From: Prorocentrum cordatum
Lineage: Eukaryota; Sar; Dinophyceae; Prorocentrales; Prorocentraceae
Assembly: GCA_963575745.1 (NCBI GenBank)
Contig: CAUYUJ010014360.1
Location: 850,272 to 914,271 of the forward strand
Length of the DNA stretch: 64,000 nucleotides
Direction of reading: 5' to 3'
Below are positions 55,140 through 64,000 of this stretch, piece by piece; positions within the stretch are counted from its first letter, which is position 1; every line of letters begins with the position of its first letter. The position numbers were made by a program, and so were the translations under genes. The notes under the pieces were generated by a model. The model had not been told where the DNA came from and made no database searches. It was given only the letters and a program-made list of their open reading frames with translations.

Positions 55140-56100
55140 TGAGGTGGCCGAGGCTGTCCAGGGTGTCCTGGAACTCTTGGACGCCCCAGTCCCGGGCGCA
55201 CCGCCGGACACCCTGAACCCTGTGGCACAGCCACCTGTGCGGGCCAGCGTCAGACACCCCCGTGACCCTACCCCTCGCAAACCTGGCCCCCGCGGGCACT
55301 GTGGTGACATGAAGGGGGGGGGGGGGGGGCGTGGGAGTTTGCTGAGCTCGAGGGGGGCGCTGGTCTTCCTACATGTTCAAAGTTCCCACTCGTGGGCCAA
55401 GGTGTAGACTGCGTCCTCCAGGACGGCAGCGTCGAGCAGGCGCCGAGCGCGTTCCACTACAGCGGCAGCATGGTGCCAGCTCGCTTCTGCGAGCTGGGGG
55501 GCCACAGAGACATGCGCGGGCAGCTTCTGGGGCCGAAGGAACACGGGGGTGGCAAAATTGCAATGTCAACTGGCACAGGGCGGTGAGGGGAGAGAGAACA
55601 GCATGCCAAAAAACGTGGCTGGCCCAACGACACAAGGTAGATATGATAGTCTTGGTTCTGCGCGTGGCCACGGGGGGGGGGGCGATCAAAGTCATGGTCG
55701 CTCCCGTCAGAAACTCTGAGGTATACCTTCTGGCGCGGGATGAGTTACACACCCTTGCCACCATGAGAAGCTGGGCCAGCATATCTTGGGGCTGGCCGGT
55801 GTCCGACAGAAGCCTCAACTTTGCTTCAGAAAGGCCGGCCGCAGTTTGAAAGCGGGCACTGCACGGGCCGAACTCGGGGGCTCCAGGGATCCCCAGCAAG
55901 GCCCAGCAAGCCTGAAAGAGTCAGTTCCGCTGGAGAATTCCGTTGGCGGGGCAGGAATAATGTGGGCGACCGATGGGCAGAGCACCACTGTTTTTGACGA
56001 ACGATGATACCACCTGCGGCAAGCCTACACTCCTGAACACAAACCAGTGAGACAGAACAAGCTTGCTGCGACTGCAAAAAAGATCTTCATTGGCTTGCCT
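55140..56100. other. No gene confidently recognised
   Basis: Contains G runs at 55314-55329 and 55672-55682. A minus frame (55369-55899) is not convincing. Confidence 0.4.
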
Positions 56101-56700
56101 GCATGCACCGCCAATGCGCTAGAGGAAGCTTATGCCAGCTTGGTGCCGGGCCCGTCCTTACTCTGAATCTTGGCCATGTCATCTGCGACCGCATCCAATG
56201 CCTCCGAAGCACGGATGAGCCTTTTTGCAAGTGTCCATGGGAGCGTTTTCGCTGTCTGGCTGCTTCTGCGCATCATACGGTACAGGAATCGCGGCCGGCG
56301 TCATATGCGTAGGTGCTGGAGTGGGCTGGGATCCTTGGGATTCTCTCCCACTCGTGGAAATATCTCCTCATCAGCCAAGGCACCAACACCTGCTGCATCG
56401 GCTGGCGCTTGCCCCTAACCACCGTTGGAAACACCTTGCCCACCCAAGTTGGCCCTGCGCAGGCTTCGCATGGTCTCGAACATCCTGGTGGGCTCCGTGA
56501 CCGTGGTGCGAAGCTCCCGAGGTGCGGTCCTGCCGGGCGGCATCCTGGCTGCCAGAACCCCTTGAACTCTTGGGAGCAAGTCCGCGGCCTGGGAGGCCTC
56601 CTGCGTGGCGGCCTGGTGCCGCTGCCTCAACCTAAGCATGGGGTGCTCTGCGCATCTGCTGCAACTTTGAATCCAACTTTGGCTCGGCCGCCGCACTGCA
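56100..56700 (-). CDS. Possible exon pieces, unassigned
   Basis: Minus frames give protein-like stretches: PRELRTTVTEPTRMFETMRS then LRRANLGGQG (56530-56440), ALADEEIFPRVGENPKDPSP (about 56390-56330) and RLIRASEALDAVADDMAKIQ (about 56230-56165). They lie in different frames, so introns or decay must separate them. They are downstream of the ferlin-like exons on the same strand and could belong to that gene. No family match. Confidence 0.25.
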
Positions 56701-56786
56701 CGCAGTGCTCAGCGGGAGCAGAACACCAAGCCCAGCCGCTGCAACTGCGCCTGGAGCACACCACGAGCAGGAGGCTTGAGCCAAGG

Positions 56787-56864
56787 GGGGGAGGAGGAGG
56801 AGGAGGAGGAGGAGGAGGAGGAGGAGGAGGAGGAGGAGGAGGAGGAGGAGGAGGAGGAGGAGAA
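56787..56864. repeat. (GGA)n microsatellite
   Basis: About 26 GGA/GAG units. Confidence 0.98.
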
Positions 56865-57029
56865 GCAGAAAGGAGGGGGCGAACGAAGCCGCGGGCAAAG
56901 AGGTACATGCAAGGGCAAGTTCCCGCGGCGCCGCTGTGCTGGCACTGTGTTGGGGTCTGCCGCAAGCACTTGGATAAGGAATCACGGGCACGTGGCAGAT
57001 ATGCCCCTGCAAATGCGCACCGATGCTCC

Positions 57030-57235
57030 CTGCGTCTGCGCGGTCGCTCTCGAAATTGGGGTTCCTGCGGTGCTGGCCGCGCGGGACGGGCAGGGTGACC
57101 CCCTCGGCCTTCTCCGCGAAGGCCGAGACGACGAGCTCTGGCGAGTCCACGCTCTCTGGCAGGCCTCGCAGGCCCAGCAAGTCGACGTTCGAGAAACAGA
57201 AAGTTCCATAAACATAAACTGTCAGAGGTCCACGC
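57030..57235 (-). CDS. Ferlin-like gene, downstream exon (start of a C2 domain)
   Basis: Minus strand: LTVYVYGTFCFSNVDLLGLR, then GLPESVDSPELVVSAFAEKA, then VTLPVPRGQHRRNPNFE. This follows the ferlin signature in which a C2 domain is followed by a hydrophobic strand, GLRGL, a P-x-L-V-V strand and a conserved NPNF. It lies 3' of the C2 exon at 58360-59004 on the same strand; the ~1.1 kb between them is repeat-rich and presumably intronic. Ferlins are membrane-anchored multi-C2 proteins acting in calcium-dependent vesicle fusion. Exon edges are approximate. Confidence 0.6.
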
Positions 57236-57439
57236 AGACTTCTTGGATCGGCGGTGAACCTCCTCTACTCCACGAAAGGATATACAGAGACACCCTCCGA
57301 CGAACCTTGCGAATGCTTTCAGGAAGGGTGGTGGTGTAGAAAGTCGTTGGCTCTCAGTGGTGATTTATACAGCGCCACCCTCCCCTGGTACCCAAGAACA
57401 ATCCATTGGAGGGTGTCTGTGTATACATTGCGGCAGACA

Positions 57440-57530
57440 ATCACTGGCGCCCTCCAGCGCCGAGGGACCCCAGCGCCGATCGGAGAAATCCGCGCGGACC
57501 TCCGAAAGTGTGTGTTTATGCCGTTCTCTC
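57440..57530. repeat. GGCGCC-rich dispersed repeat, copy 2
   Basis: CAGCGCCGATCGGAGAAATC then CGCGCGGACCTCC and GAAAGTGTGTGTTT. Closest to the copy at 60012-60104. Confidence 0.65.
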
Positions 57531-57539
57531 CTCCTCGAT

Positions 57540-57950
57540 ATGTTGACGCAGTAGCACGTCCAGTGGAGCACGGGGATGCGACTGAACGCAGGCTCGCGGG
57601 CGACGCCGCTGCTCCGGCAGTCCACGGACGAGTAGGCGATGGCCACGAGCAGCCGCGGGCTGCACCTGGCAGGAGGATCGCCGACCCCCGCCCCCCGCGA
57701 GCTGCCGGCCCGCATCGGCCGGAGCCCTGCAGGGCCCTGGAGCCCCCCCCCAAAAAAAGGCCTGGACCGTTCCATCTGGCGGCGCCGATCGATCGGCGAT
57801 GTGCCCCCGATGGCGAATCCGCACGGCCTTGGGCGGGGTGGGCCATCGGGCCCCCACTGGCGACCCATGGACGAGGGGGTGGTCGACACCTCCCGTGCTG
57901 AGCCCGTCCCCCCAACGTTGACCCTGCGAGGTGGCGGCGCGCCCAGGGGG
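57540..57950. other. Putative ferlin intron, no gene
   Basis: GC-rich frames on both strands without motifs, between the two ferlin-like exons. Confidence 0.4.
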
Positions 57951-57957
57951 AAGGCAG

Positions 57958-58085
57958 GAGGGGCGGGCCTTCTCGGAAGGCTCGCAAGGCCTGCGGCCTT
58001 CTGAGGAGCTGTCCAAATCCTGCTCCGAAGGCACAGACGGCGTCTCAGAAGGCCGAGGCCCCGCCTTCTGAGAAGGCCTGCCCCC
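57958..58085. repeat. CCTTCTGAGAAGG palindrome cluster
   Basis: CCTTCTCGGAAGG, CCTTCTGAGGAG, CTCAGAAGGCC and CCTTCTGAGAAGG lie within 130 bp. Related to 15331-15480. Confidence 0.7.
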
Positions 58086-58359
58086 CGTGCCCCGTGCCCG
58101 TGCTCGCCTGGGCCCATTCAGCTCTGTGTAAGCTAACCCTCGGTCTTCAATCGGCCAGATCTCACCTACCTACCTGGAAAGTGGCTGCCACAATGTTGAC
58201 ACAGGCCAGGCGCCGACGATCTGCCACTCCCCCCTGGGGTTCGGGGGTGCCTGCTACCTGGAGGAAGGGGGGAGGGGGGACAGGGACAAACGAGAGATGG
58301 TGTGGCCAGTGTGGCGGCTTGGCTGGGCACCCGAATGCGCACATCCGGCCCCACCCGTC

Positions 58360-59004
58360 CTCCTCCCGAGTGCGGACAGGCCCGGCCCCTCCCGGCCTCA
58401 GCGCATCGGTGGCGGCCCCAGGGTCGAAGGCTCCCACGGCCGTGGAGTCCAGCGCGTACCAGAAGGCGCTGTGGTGGGAGTTGAGCTCCTCCACGGAGGA
58501 GGCGTCGATCCGTCGCAGGTCCTTGATGAAGAGGCTGCCGAGCTCCCTGACACCGCTCGCCTGATCGTCGAAGATCGTGATCACGAGAGGTGGCGCAGGA
58601 GTGCCGTAGCCGTCCGCCTCCACTGGTATGACTGCCCTGTCCCAAAACGTTGGATTCAAAGACTCCTGGATGTTCTGGTCGTGGACAAGCGTTTTACCCT
58701 CCACGTGTATGCGATATCCTGCAGAGCACAGCCCAGCGTCGTTCGAGGGTGGGAGTGCACGCGCAGCCAGCACATCCATGTGATAGAACAATGTTTCTCC
58801 GACCCCCTGAGATGTCTCCACCGCGCGTGCACCCCAGGAGAGCTTCGTCTGCCCAGGCTGGCTAAATCCAAAAGCACCGCTGCTCATGACCTCCGGAAGC
58901 CAGCGGCCCTTGTCCAGATCCACGGCGCCGGGCTGCAACACCGCCGACCCGAGGAAGCAGCCTGCGAATTCGCGGTCGAAGCGCACACTCGGGAGCTCCG
59001 CCAC
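58360..59004 (-). CDS. Ferlin-like gene, exon with a C2 domain
   Basis: Minus strand with GC-ending codons. From about 58806: TLFYHMDVLAARALPPSNDA, GYRIHVEGKTL, NIQESLNPTFWDRAVIPVEA, PPLVITIFDDQ, ELGSLFIKDL and SAFWYALDS. This is the C2 order seen in ferlins: strand with xARxL, NPTFWD-type turn, PPLVxxIxD, LG, then WxxL. The usual calcium-binding Asp residues of loop 1 are replaced (SNDAGLCSAG), so calcium binding is doubtful. The part before 58806 (MAELPSVRFDREFAGCFLGS) may be coding or an intron with a CTCAG acceptor. The downstream end (after about 58370) turns Pro-rich and is probably intronic. Start and full length are not visible. Confidence 0.65.
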
Positions 59005-59009
59005 CTCAG

Positions 59010-60010
59010 GTGCGAAAGCGGAATCACGATATACGGCTCCTTGGGGAAATTCCCACGAGCAGGAGGGGTGCGGCAGGATACGTGGAGACGATGGAAGCCC
59101 GTTGGAGCGAAGGGGGAAGGGTAACAGTAAGAGGAAGAGAGAGGAAGCGAAGGAGGAAGGAAAAGAGGAATGGGAAGAGGCCGGACAAATATGACAAGAG
59201 CTCCCAGGTAGCCTAAGTATACGAGGCTAGGTCGACGCGAAGGGCGACCAAGCCAGACATCATAAAAAGAAAAGGGGGACCGGTATGCCTTCGCAGGGGT
59301 GCCGCAGTGCAGAACAATGGCAGAACACGCATCGTACTGACACGGTTCCCCCCTTGACTCACAGAGCTATAGCAGAGGACAGCGACTACGGCCAACTTAC
59401 CTCTATTGCAGGTTGGTCAGATGCGGCATGAATTGGCTACGGCTACGCACTTGCGACTCGGCACAACCTCTACCTCATCTCAAGGTGGGCACAACCACTA
59501 CCTCACTTACGATTACGGCACTCGCAGGCGTCCTGCTACGATTGCGCACATTGTCACATGCGGCTTCAATGGAAAAGGCGCCGCGGGCGAGTACATCCCA
59601 GAGTAGCTGGCGCCAGCGCCACAGCACTGCGGCGCGCGTCGATCCAAGCCGTGGCAGCAGAGCAGCCTGGGTCACCAGCAGGCGAGTCACAGCCTCAGGC
59701 GCAAAAGTTCCAGTCTGGGGCAAGCGGTGGCGGAGCTTGGCAGCGATGAGCAGCCATGGCGCGCAACCACAAGGCGCGGCTACTGCACAGATCAGTGACC
59801 AGACTTGGCACCGATAGGCTGGCCCTGAGATGCTGTGAACCTAAACCACCGCGTCCACTTGCGCCATCGCGGCACAGCCGTCCCCAACTCTCCCAAAACT
59901 GCTGTGGCTGCTCCCACCGCGCGACAGAGCAGAGCGAGACAAGGCTGCGCAGGCATGAGCTGCCGGAGCTCCGCGCGGATGCTTCCCTGGGTCGGCGCGC
60001 GGACCCCCCT
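59010..60010. other. No gene recognised
   Basis: Contains a GA-rich patch at 59105-59175. Plus frames up to 134 residues lack motifs. Confidence 0.4.
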
Positions 60011-60011
60011 C

Positions 60012-60104
60012 TCCTGCGCCAGCGGCGGCGCCGGAGGCACCGCCAGGGGGGCACCAGCGCAGATCCGAAAAGTCCGCGCGCAGCCCCGAAAGTGTGTGTT
60101 TAAC
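60012..60104. repeat. GGCGCC-rich dispersed repeat, copy 3
   Basis: GGCGGCGCCGGAGGCACCGC, CAGCGCAGATCCGAAAAGTC, then GAAAGTGTGTGTTT as in copy 2. Confidence 0.65.
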
Positions 60105-60531
60105 TATGCAGCCTGGTTCCCTTAGATCGAAGGCAGCAGAGCGAAACGGGGCACCATGTAACATGCACGCTTGCAAAGCTTGTCGAACGGCAACGAGCAG
60201 GGCCCCACCATCGGGATGCATCACGAGGCCGCGACCACGAGACCTGTGGCGAGGACTGGCAGCATCCAGGGGCACCAGTCGGATCGGGGGACCCTTCGAC
60301 CGTAACGTCGGATCCCCTTCTCCACGAAGCGCACCTGCATCATGTCTTATCTTGGCTGCCGAGGCGCATAACCAGCTGCGAGGTCGTGCTCAACCCGTTG
60401 TGGCGAGCACAGCGCTGGTCTTGGACTGGGCAAGCGCCTCGTACTCGCGCAGCTTTCCTGCATCCGGTCGCTGTGGCCCACCTCGGGCAGCAGATCTTCG
60501 GCAGCGGCGACAATGAGAGGGGGACTCGCGC

Positions 60532-61059
60532 ATGGGCTCGGAGTCTCGTCGGGGGGGCTTCAAGCACATCGAGCTGGAGGACCCCGAGGCCGCCGTGCTG
60601 CTCTCCTTGTTCGCCTCGCTCGTGCAGCTCCACAGGTCCATCGTGGCGCTGGCGTGCTTGCTATTTGACACCCGTCGTCACTGCTGGGCACTTTTCGTGA
60701 GTGCCTCGTGGAGCCTGGTCAGGTCGCTGGTCGGGTCGTGCTTGCCGCACTTTTGCGTCGCCGTTCACTGGCCAGCCGTTGCCATCCCTTGCCGCGCTCA
60801 CGAAGCCGCCTGCAAGTGCATGCCCTTCATTGCAGCTCGCAAGGATATCCACGACAGTCTTGCGCTGCTGTTTTTGGTGTTGTTTGCTGTGAGTATCTTA
60901 ATCCTGCGCCAGCGACGCGTGCCCGTTCTTAACACTGCGGCTGGCGGTCGACTCCAAGCTGTCCGAGCTGATGGCGGCCCCTGTACTCATGTCGCTGTCG
61001 TTCTTCGCCCAACCCCGCCCAATCGCCAGGAGGAGGGACTCGAAAAGGATATGGACTGA
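60532..61059 (+). CDS. Plus-strand exon candidate with hydrophobic helices
   Basis: Frame of 175 residues starting MGSESRRGGFKHIELEDPEA then AVLLSLFASLVQLHRSIVAL. For the first 40-45 codons nearly every third base is G or C, which favours coding on this strand over the opposite frame at 60390-60671. After about 60665 the bias drops, so an intron may begin there. A second hydrophobic stretch (SLALLFLVLFAVSILIL, about 60860-60910) could be a membrane helix. The start ATG follows an in-frame stop at 60509, so it is plausible. No family recognised. Confidence 0.35.
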   Translation: MGSESRRGGFKHIELEDPEAAVLLSLFASLVQLHRSIVALACLLFDTRRHCWALFVSASWSLVRSLVGSCLPHFCVAVHWPAVAIPCRAHEAACKCMPFIAARKDIHDSLALLFLVLFAVSILILRQRRVPVLNTAAGGRLQAVRADGGPCTHVAVVLRPTPPNRQEEGLEKDMD

Positions 61060-62150
61060 AGTACTGGCCATTGCTGGACAAGGTGCGGATGACTTCGCTG
61101 CTGTCTTGATCGTACTGCCACCATTGTCTGTAATTGCCCTTCTTAGATCAGAGTGGATCAGAAAAGGTCGAGTCTTACGGCGACCCTGCGGGTCAAAGAC
61201 ATGTTCAGCACACGCATCCTCATTATTCGCTTCCTTCCCGGCGAAGGTTTCGCTCATGACGCGCGCCTTGCAGAAGGAGCGCGGAACGCGTCGCGAACTC
61301 GCGGCGAAAGAGCGGGCACCTGACCCAGTGCCCAGTGCCAAGCTACCATCGGCACCCACTCTCAGGACACGCCAGAGCGAGCGATCCTCCCGGGCGCAGG
61401 GAGGCAGCCCCTGCACGAACGCCGAGCGGCAGCCTCAATGACCATCGCTCCACTGGCCCAGCGACTGCGCATGGGATCCCCTCACGACGGCTCCGTCTTC
61501 GCCGCCGGGGGCCTTGTGCATGGCCTTTGGGATAGGCTCTGGGTGGGGCCACCCCGGAGGCTGGCAGCGTCGTCACGAGCCGATCACTCTGACGGTGTCC
61601 TCTTCATGGGCGCAGAGCTGCGCCACACGGGAGGATCTTGAAAACGCTCCCGCAGCTTCTGAGTGACCGCATCCTCGTGACAGGGACTCCGCTCTGGACA
61701 CTGGCAGATGAGCCGCGCTGCTGTGAGATCTTAGATAGAATATCCGCCACCGTGCCTTCAGCACGTAGTGATGTGCCCCAAGGCTCATGCGAGGCAGCCC
61801 CATGAAGCCACGCCAAGCGTCCTCAGCTCGAAGCAAGCTCTGCCTAACGCCGCCATCCGCGCGCATTTTCAGAACACGCGTGCCCGAACCGGGACGGAAA
61901 GAACAACTGCGAAGGCGGCCCAGCGACAACAAAGTCAAGACCATGAGACGATACAGGGAGCACGGCACATGGTGATCTGAACCTGAATGATTGATGCTAC
62001 CCTCTTGGCACGGCAACGGCTCGGAGTGGATCGACCCTCCTGTCAAAGAACGCCTGGACAGGCACGCGATGATAGTAGCTCGGCTGGGCAACCGCACCGA
62101 TATCCTCGGACATCGAAGCGGCGCGGCCGCTCCAGTCCGCGAGCGCAACT
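61060..62150. other. No gene confidently recognised
   Basis: Minus frames at 61573-62148 and 61604-61816 look partly protein-like (ADILSKISQQRGSSASVQSG) but have no family match. Confidence 0.35.
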
Positions 62151-62155
62151 AAGCG

Positions 62156-62322
62156 GCGAAATCCGAACCCTGCCCCCACCGACCATCGATTCTCCTGAGT
62201 CGATGGGAGGTGGGGGTAGGGTTCGGATTTCGCTACATGTTCGACGAACTCCGAACCCTACCTCCGCCGCCCATCGAGCTGCCTGAGTCGCTGATCGGCG
62301 AGGGCAGGGTTCGGATTTCGCC
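62156..62322. mobile_element. Two adjacent foldback hairpins with CCGAACCCT core
   Basis: The first hairpin pairs 62156-62180 with 62209-62233: 25-bp arms, 24 of 25 identical, GCGAAATCCGAACCCT at the outside. The second pairs about 62250-62272 with about 62298-62322 (TCCGAACCCTACCTCCG against CCGAACCCTGCCCTCG). The loops share CCTGAGTCG. Probably a duplicated foldback MITE. Confidence 0.75.
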
Positions 62323-62329
62323 GTCGAGC

Positions 62330-63145
62330 AACGTGCCACCGCTCCCCAAACGCGCCACCCCACTCGCAGACCGGTCGGCCGCGAGAGGCGGTGACACGGC
62401 AGGGTGGAGAGCGGTGAGCGTAGTTCAAACGCCAGGCGTCGCCTGTCGATGCAGGCGGGAGTGCACCTATCGGTGGGAAAAAATGGGTAGAACCATGAAG
62501 TAGGAAGGCGTTGGAAGTAGATTGGGTTTCCGCCCGCCTCCTGTAGAGGGAAGAGGGAAAACCACTCGACTCTAGAAGTAGGAAGGCGGCTAAAGTAGAT
62601 CGGGCACTAAGAATCAAACAATACCAACTTTCAACGACCGATGGGTAATCCGAAACGTGAGCAAGACATCCCGATGAGAGGATCGCACGTCACCGAGCGG
62701 AAAGCAAACAAAGTCAATGTAGCTCTCACCATGTTCCAATGTATAGTTTGGCAGTCTGAGACTAGGTGGCCAAAAGAGCCATCGTCGGCAGCTCAGGCGC
62801 CAGCAGCGGAACGCGCTTCGACAGGAGGGAGCGAAAAGCGCACAGCTCGGCAGGCGTCAGCTCACGAAGGCCCACATGAAGTGCGCGCTGAGGGACAGGA
62901 AGGTACTGCGCGATGCGACGAACATGTAATGCTCTCAACGTGTACTCTAAGCCACAGATTCGATATCTTGGGGCGCACAAAATGAAAAAACTCGCCTTGA
63001 TCAGATACCCGGAGCAGCGGGTGCGAAAGCCCCACTCAAGCTGGGTGCAGGCCACGTCGTTGCCAACGAGCCGCGAACCACTGTCCGCCGGAGCCCCGGC
63101 TGCGCGCAGAGCGCGAGGAAAAGACTGAGCAGGCTGCAGGCCTCT
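62330..63145. other. No gene recognised
   Basis: A short repeat AGTAGGAAGGCG at about 62500 and 62577, and CCTCCTGTAGAGGGA near 62538, which resembles the right end of the TIR element at 28508. Confidence 0.45.
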
Positions 63146-63149
63146 CGTC

Positions 63150-63345
63150 ACGCACCCGTAAGGCCATCCCAAATGCAATTGCATCGGCACTACGAGCTCG
63201 CCGTAGAGACGCCAAAGAATCCTCCTCCTCCTCCTCCTCCCCCTCCTCCTCCCTCCTCCTCCTCCTCCTCCTCACCCGCAAGGCCATCCCAAGTGAAATG
63301 GCATCGGCACCACGAACTCGCCGTAAAGACGCCGAAGAATTGGAC
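63150..63345. repeat. (TCC)n array between two ~70-bp direct repeats
   Basis: The left repeat at about 63150-63220 and the right at about 63275-63343 share AAGGCCATCCCAA, GCATCGGCAC, ACGAGCTCGCCGTA (ACGAACTCGCCGTA) and GAGACGCCAAAGAA-like sequence. TCC units fill the space. Confidence 0.9.
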
Positions 63346-63349
63346 ACGT

Positions 63350-64000
63350 CGGCCCTGCTGCTGGCAATGCAAAGAAGGCGTGTACTCAACACGAGGTCTG
63401 ACACCCACGAGCATGGTTGGCACGCCACGCATGTGGCGGAGGACCTTCTTGCTTGTTTCCATGAACTCAATGCAGGGATGGTGAAAAGTGCCAGCTCTCC
63501 CACTTAAGGGCAGGGGGCCCCGAAGCAACAGCAACAGCAGCAGCCATATGGCGGAGGACTTGATCAGTGACACCGGATGTGTCAGCCTCATGGAGACAGG
63601 CAGGTTGCTGACCCGCCCTTCGAAAGCTTGAGGACTGGCAGACAGAAACGCGGCCAGTCATCAGCAACCCCCGCTGGCGAACATTGAGATACATAAGCCC
63701 GTCCTCCTGCAGCCTCGGCGGTCCCAAGTCAGATCTCCATGCCTCGAGTTACAAAGCCAGAGGCATCGAGGAAGAGCTCAACGCTTGCACTACATATGAA
63801 AGCCTCTGTATACCAGCAGCTGCTACCACAGCCCAAGCGTCATATAGCAAGTCGCAAGCTTAGCACATAAAACTGCGAACCAGGACCACAATTGCCACAT
63901 TCGGATGGTTCGCACCTGATGGATCTCAGCCGACAAACTGGACCGAGATATCGTCACCCAGCGAACGAGGATAGATCCCTGGATGAACGGTGCGTAGCTG
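63350..64000. other. No gene recognised
   Basis: Short frames on both strands to the window end; no motif. Confidence 0.4.

Noticed and set aside
55369-55899. Minus frame ending RVGTLNM, recalling the start of LINE endonucleases
   Set aside because: A stop follows at once and no other endonuclease motif is found nearby.

Overview
The window reads as nuclear DNA of a dinoflagellate, or a close protist relative with the same genome style. I infer this from GC-rich sequence with very low gene density, a few isolated exons with strongly GC-ending codons, several degenerate non-LTR retrotransposons, very abundant trinucleotide microsatellites and dispersed palindromic repeats, and a 100-N assembly gap. 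I see no bacterial operon, phage, CRISPR array, rRNA or tRNA. Species cannot be fixed from the sequence.

Layout. 0-5 kb: a long Ala/Thr/Pro/Ser-rich ORF ending in an SH3/KOW-like domain, overlapped by a second plus-strand ORF; a 24-nt repeat occurs twice in direct orientation inside it and once inverted behind it. 5-11.2 kb: CT, CCCCT, GGA and TCC arrays, including a large inverted repeat. 11.3-12.7 kb: minus-strand exons of a six-helix membrane protein, cut by the N gap. 13-20.9 kb: microsatellites, arrays of a CCAAGAGG motif and a ~100-bp satellite flanked by a duplicated segment. 20.9-24.7 kb: decayed LINE (minus). 25-33.5 kb: a large ATC array and four terminal-inverted-repeat or foldback elements. 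34.4-35.2 kb: a minus-strand SH3-like exon. 35.6-41.2 kb: a macro-repeat of ~0.83 kb units, then microsatellites. 41.2-46.5 kb: a long LINE (minus) with a small TIR element inserted in its endonuclease. 46.7-48.1 kb: a second LINE fragment facing the other way. 48.7-49.5 kb: an unassigned minus-strand exon. 50-56 kb: mostly non-coding. 57.0-59.0 kb: two or more minus-strand exons of a ferlin-like C2 protein. 60.5-61.1 kb: a plus-strand exon candidate. 61-64 kb: foldback hairpins and a TCC array between direct repeats.

The host genes are separate single-gene pieces and do not form a pathway. The most informative content is mobile: a TIR family beginning TTAGGTCGGGC (one copy with a perfect 8-bp target duplication, one enclosing a TTTAGCTTAGC satellite), a ~180-bp TIR element with TA target duplications present twice, and hairpin elements sharing a CCGAACCCT core. 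Exon edges are approximate throughout, because dinoflagellate splice sites are often non-canonical and no transcript data could be used.
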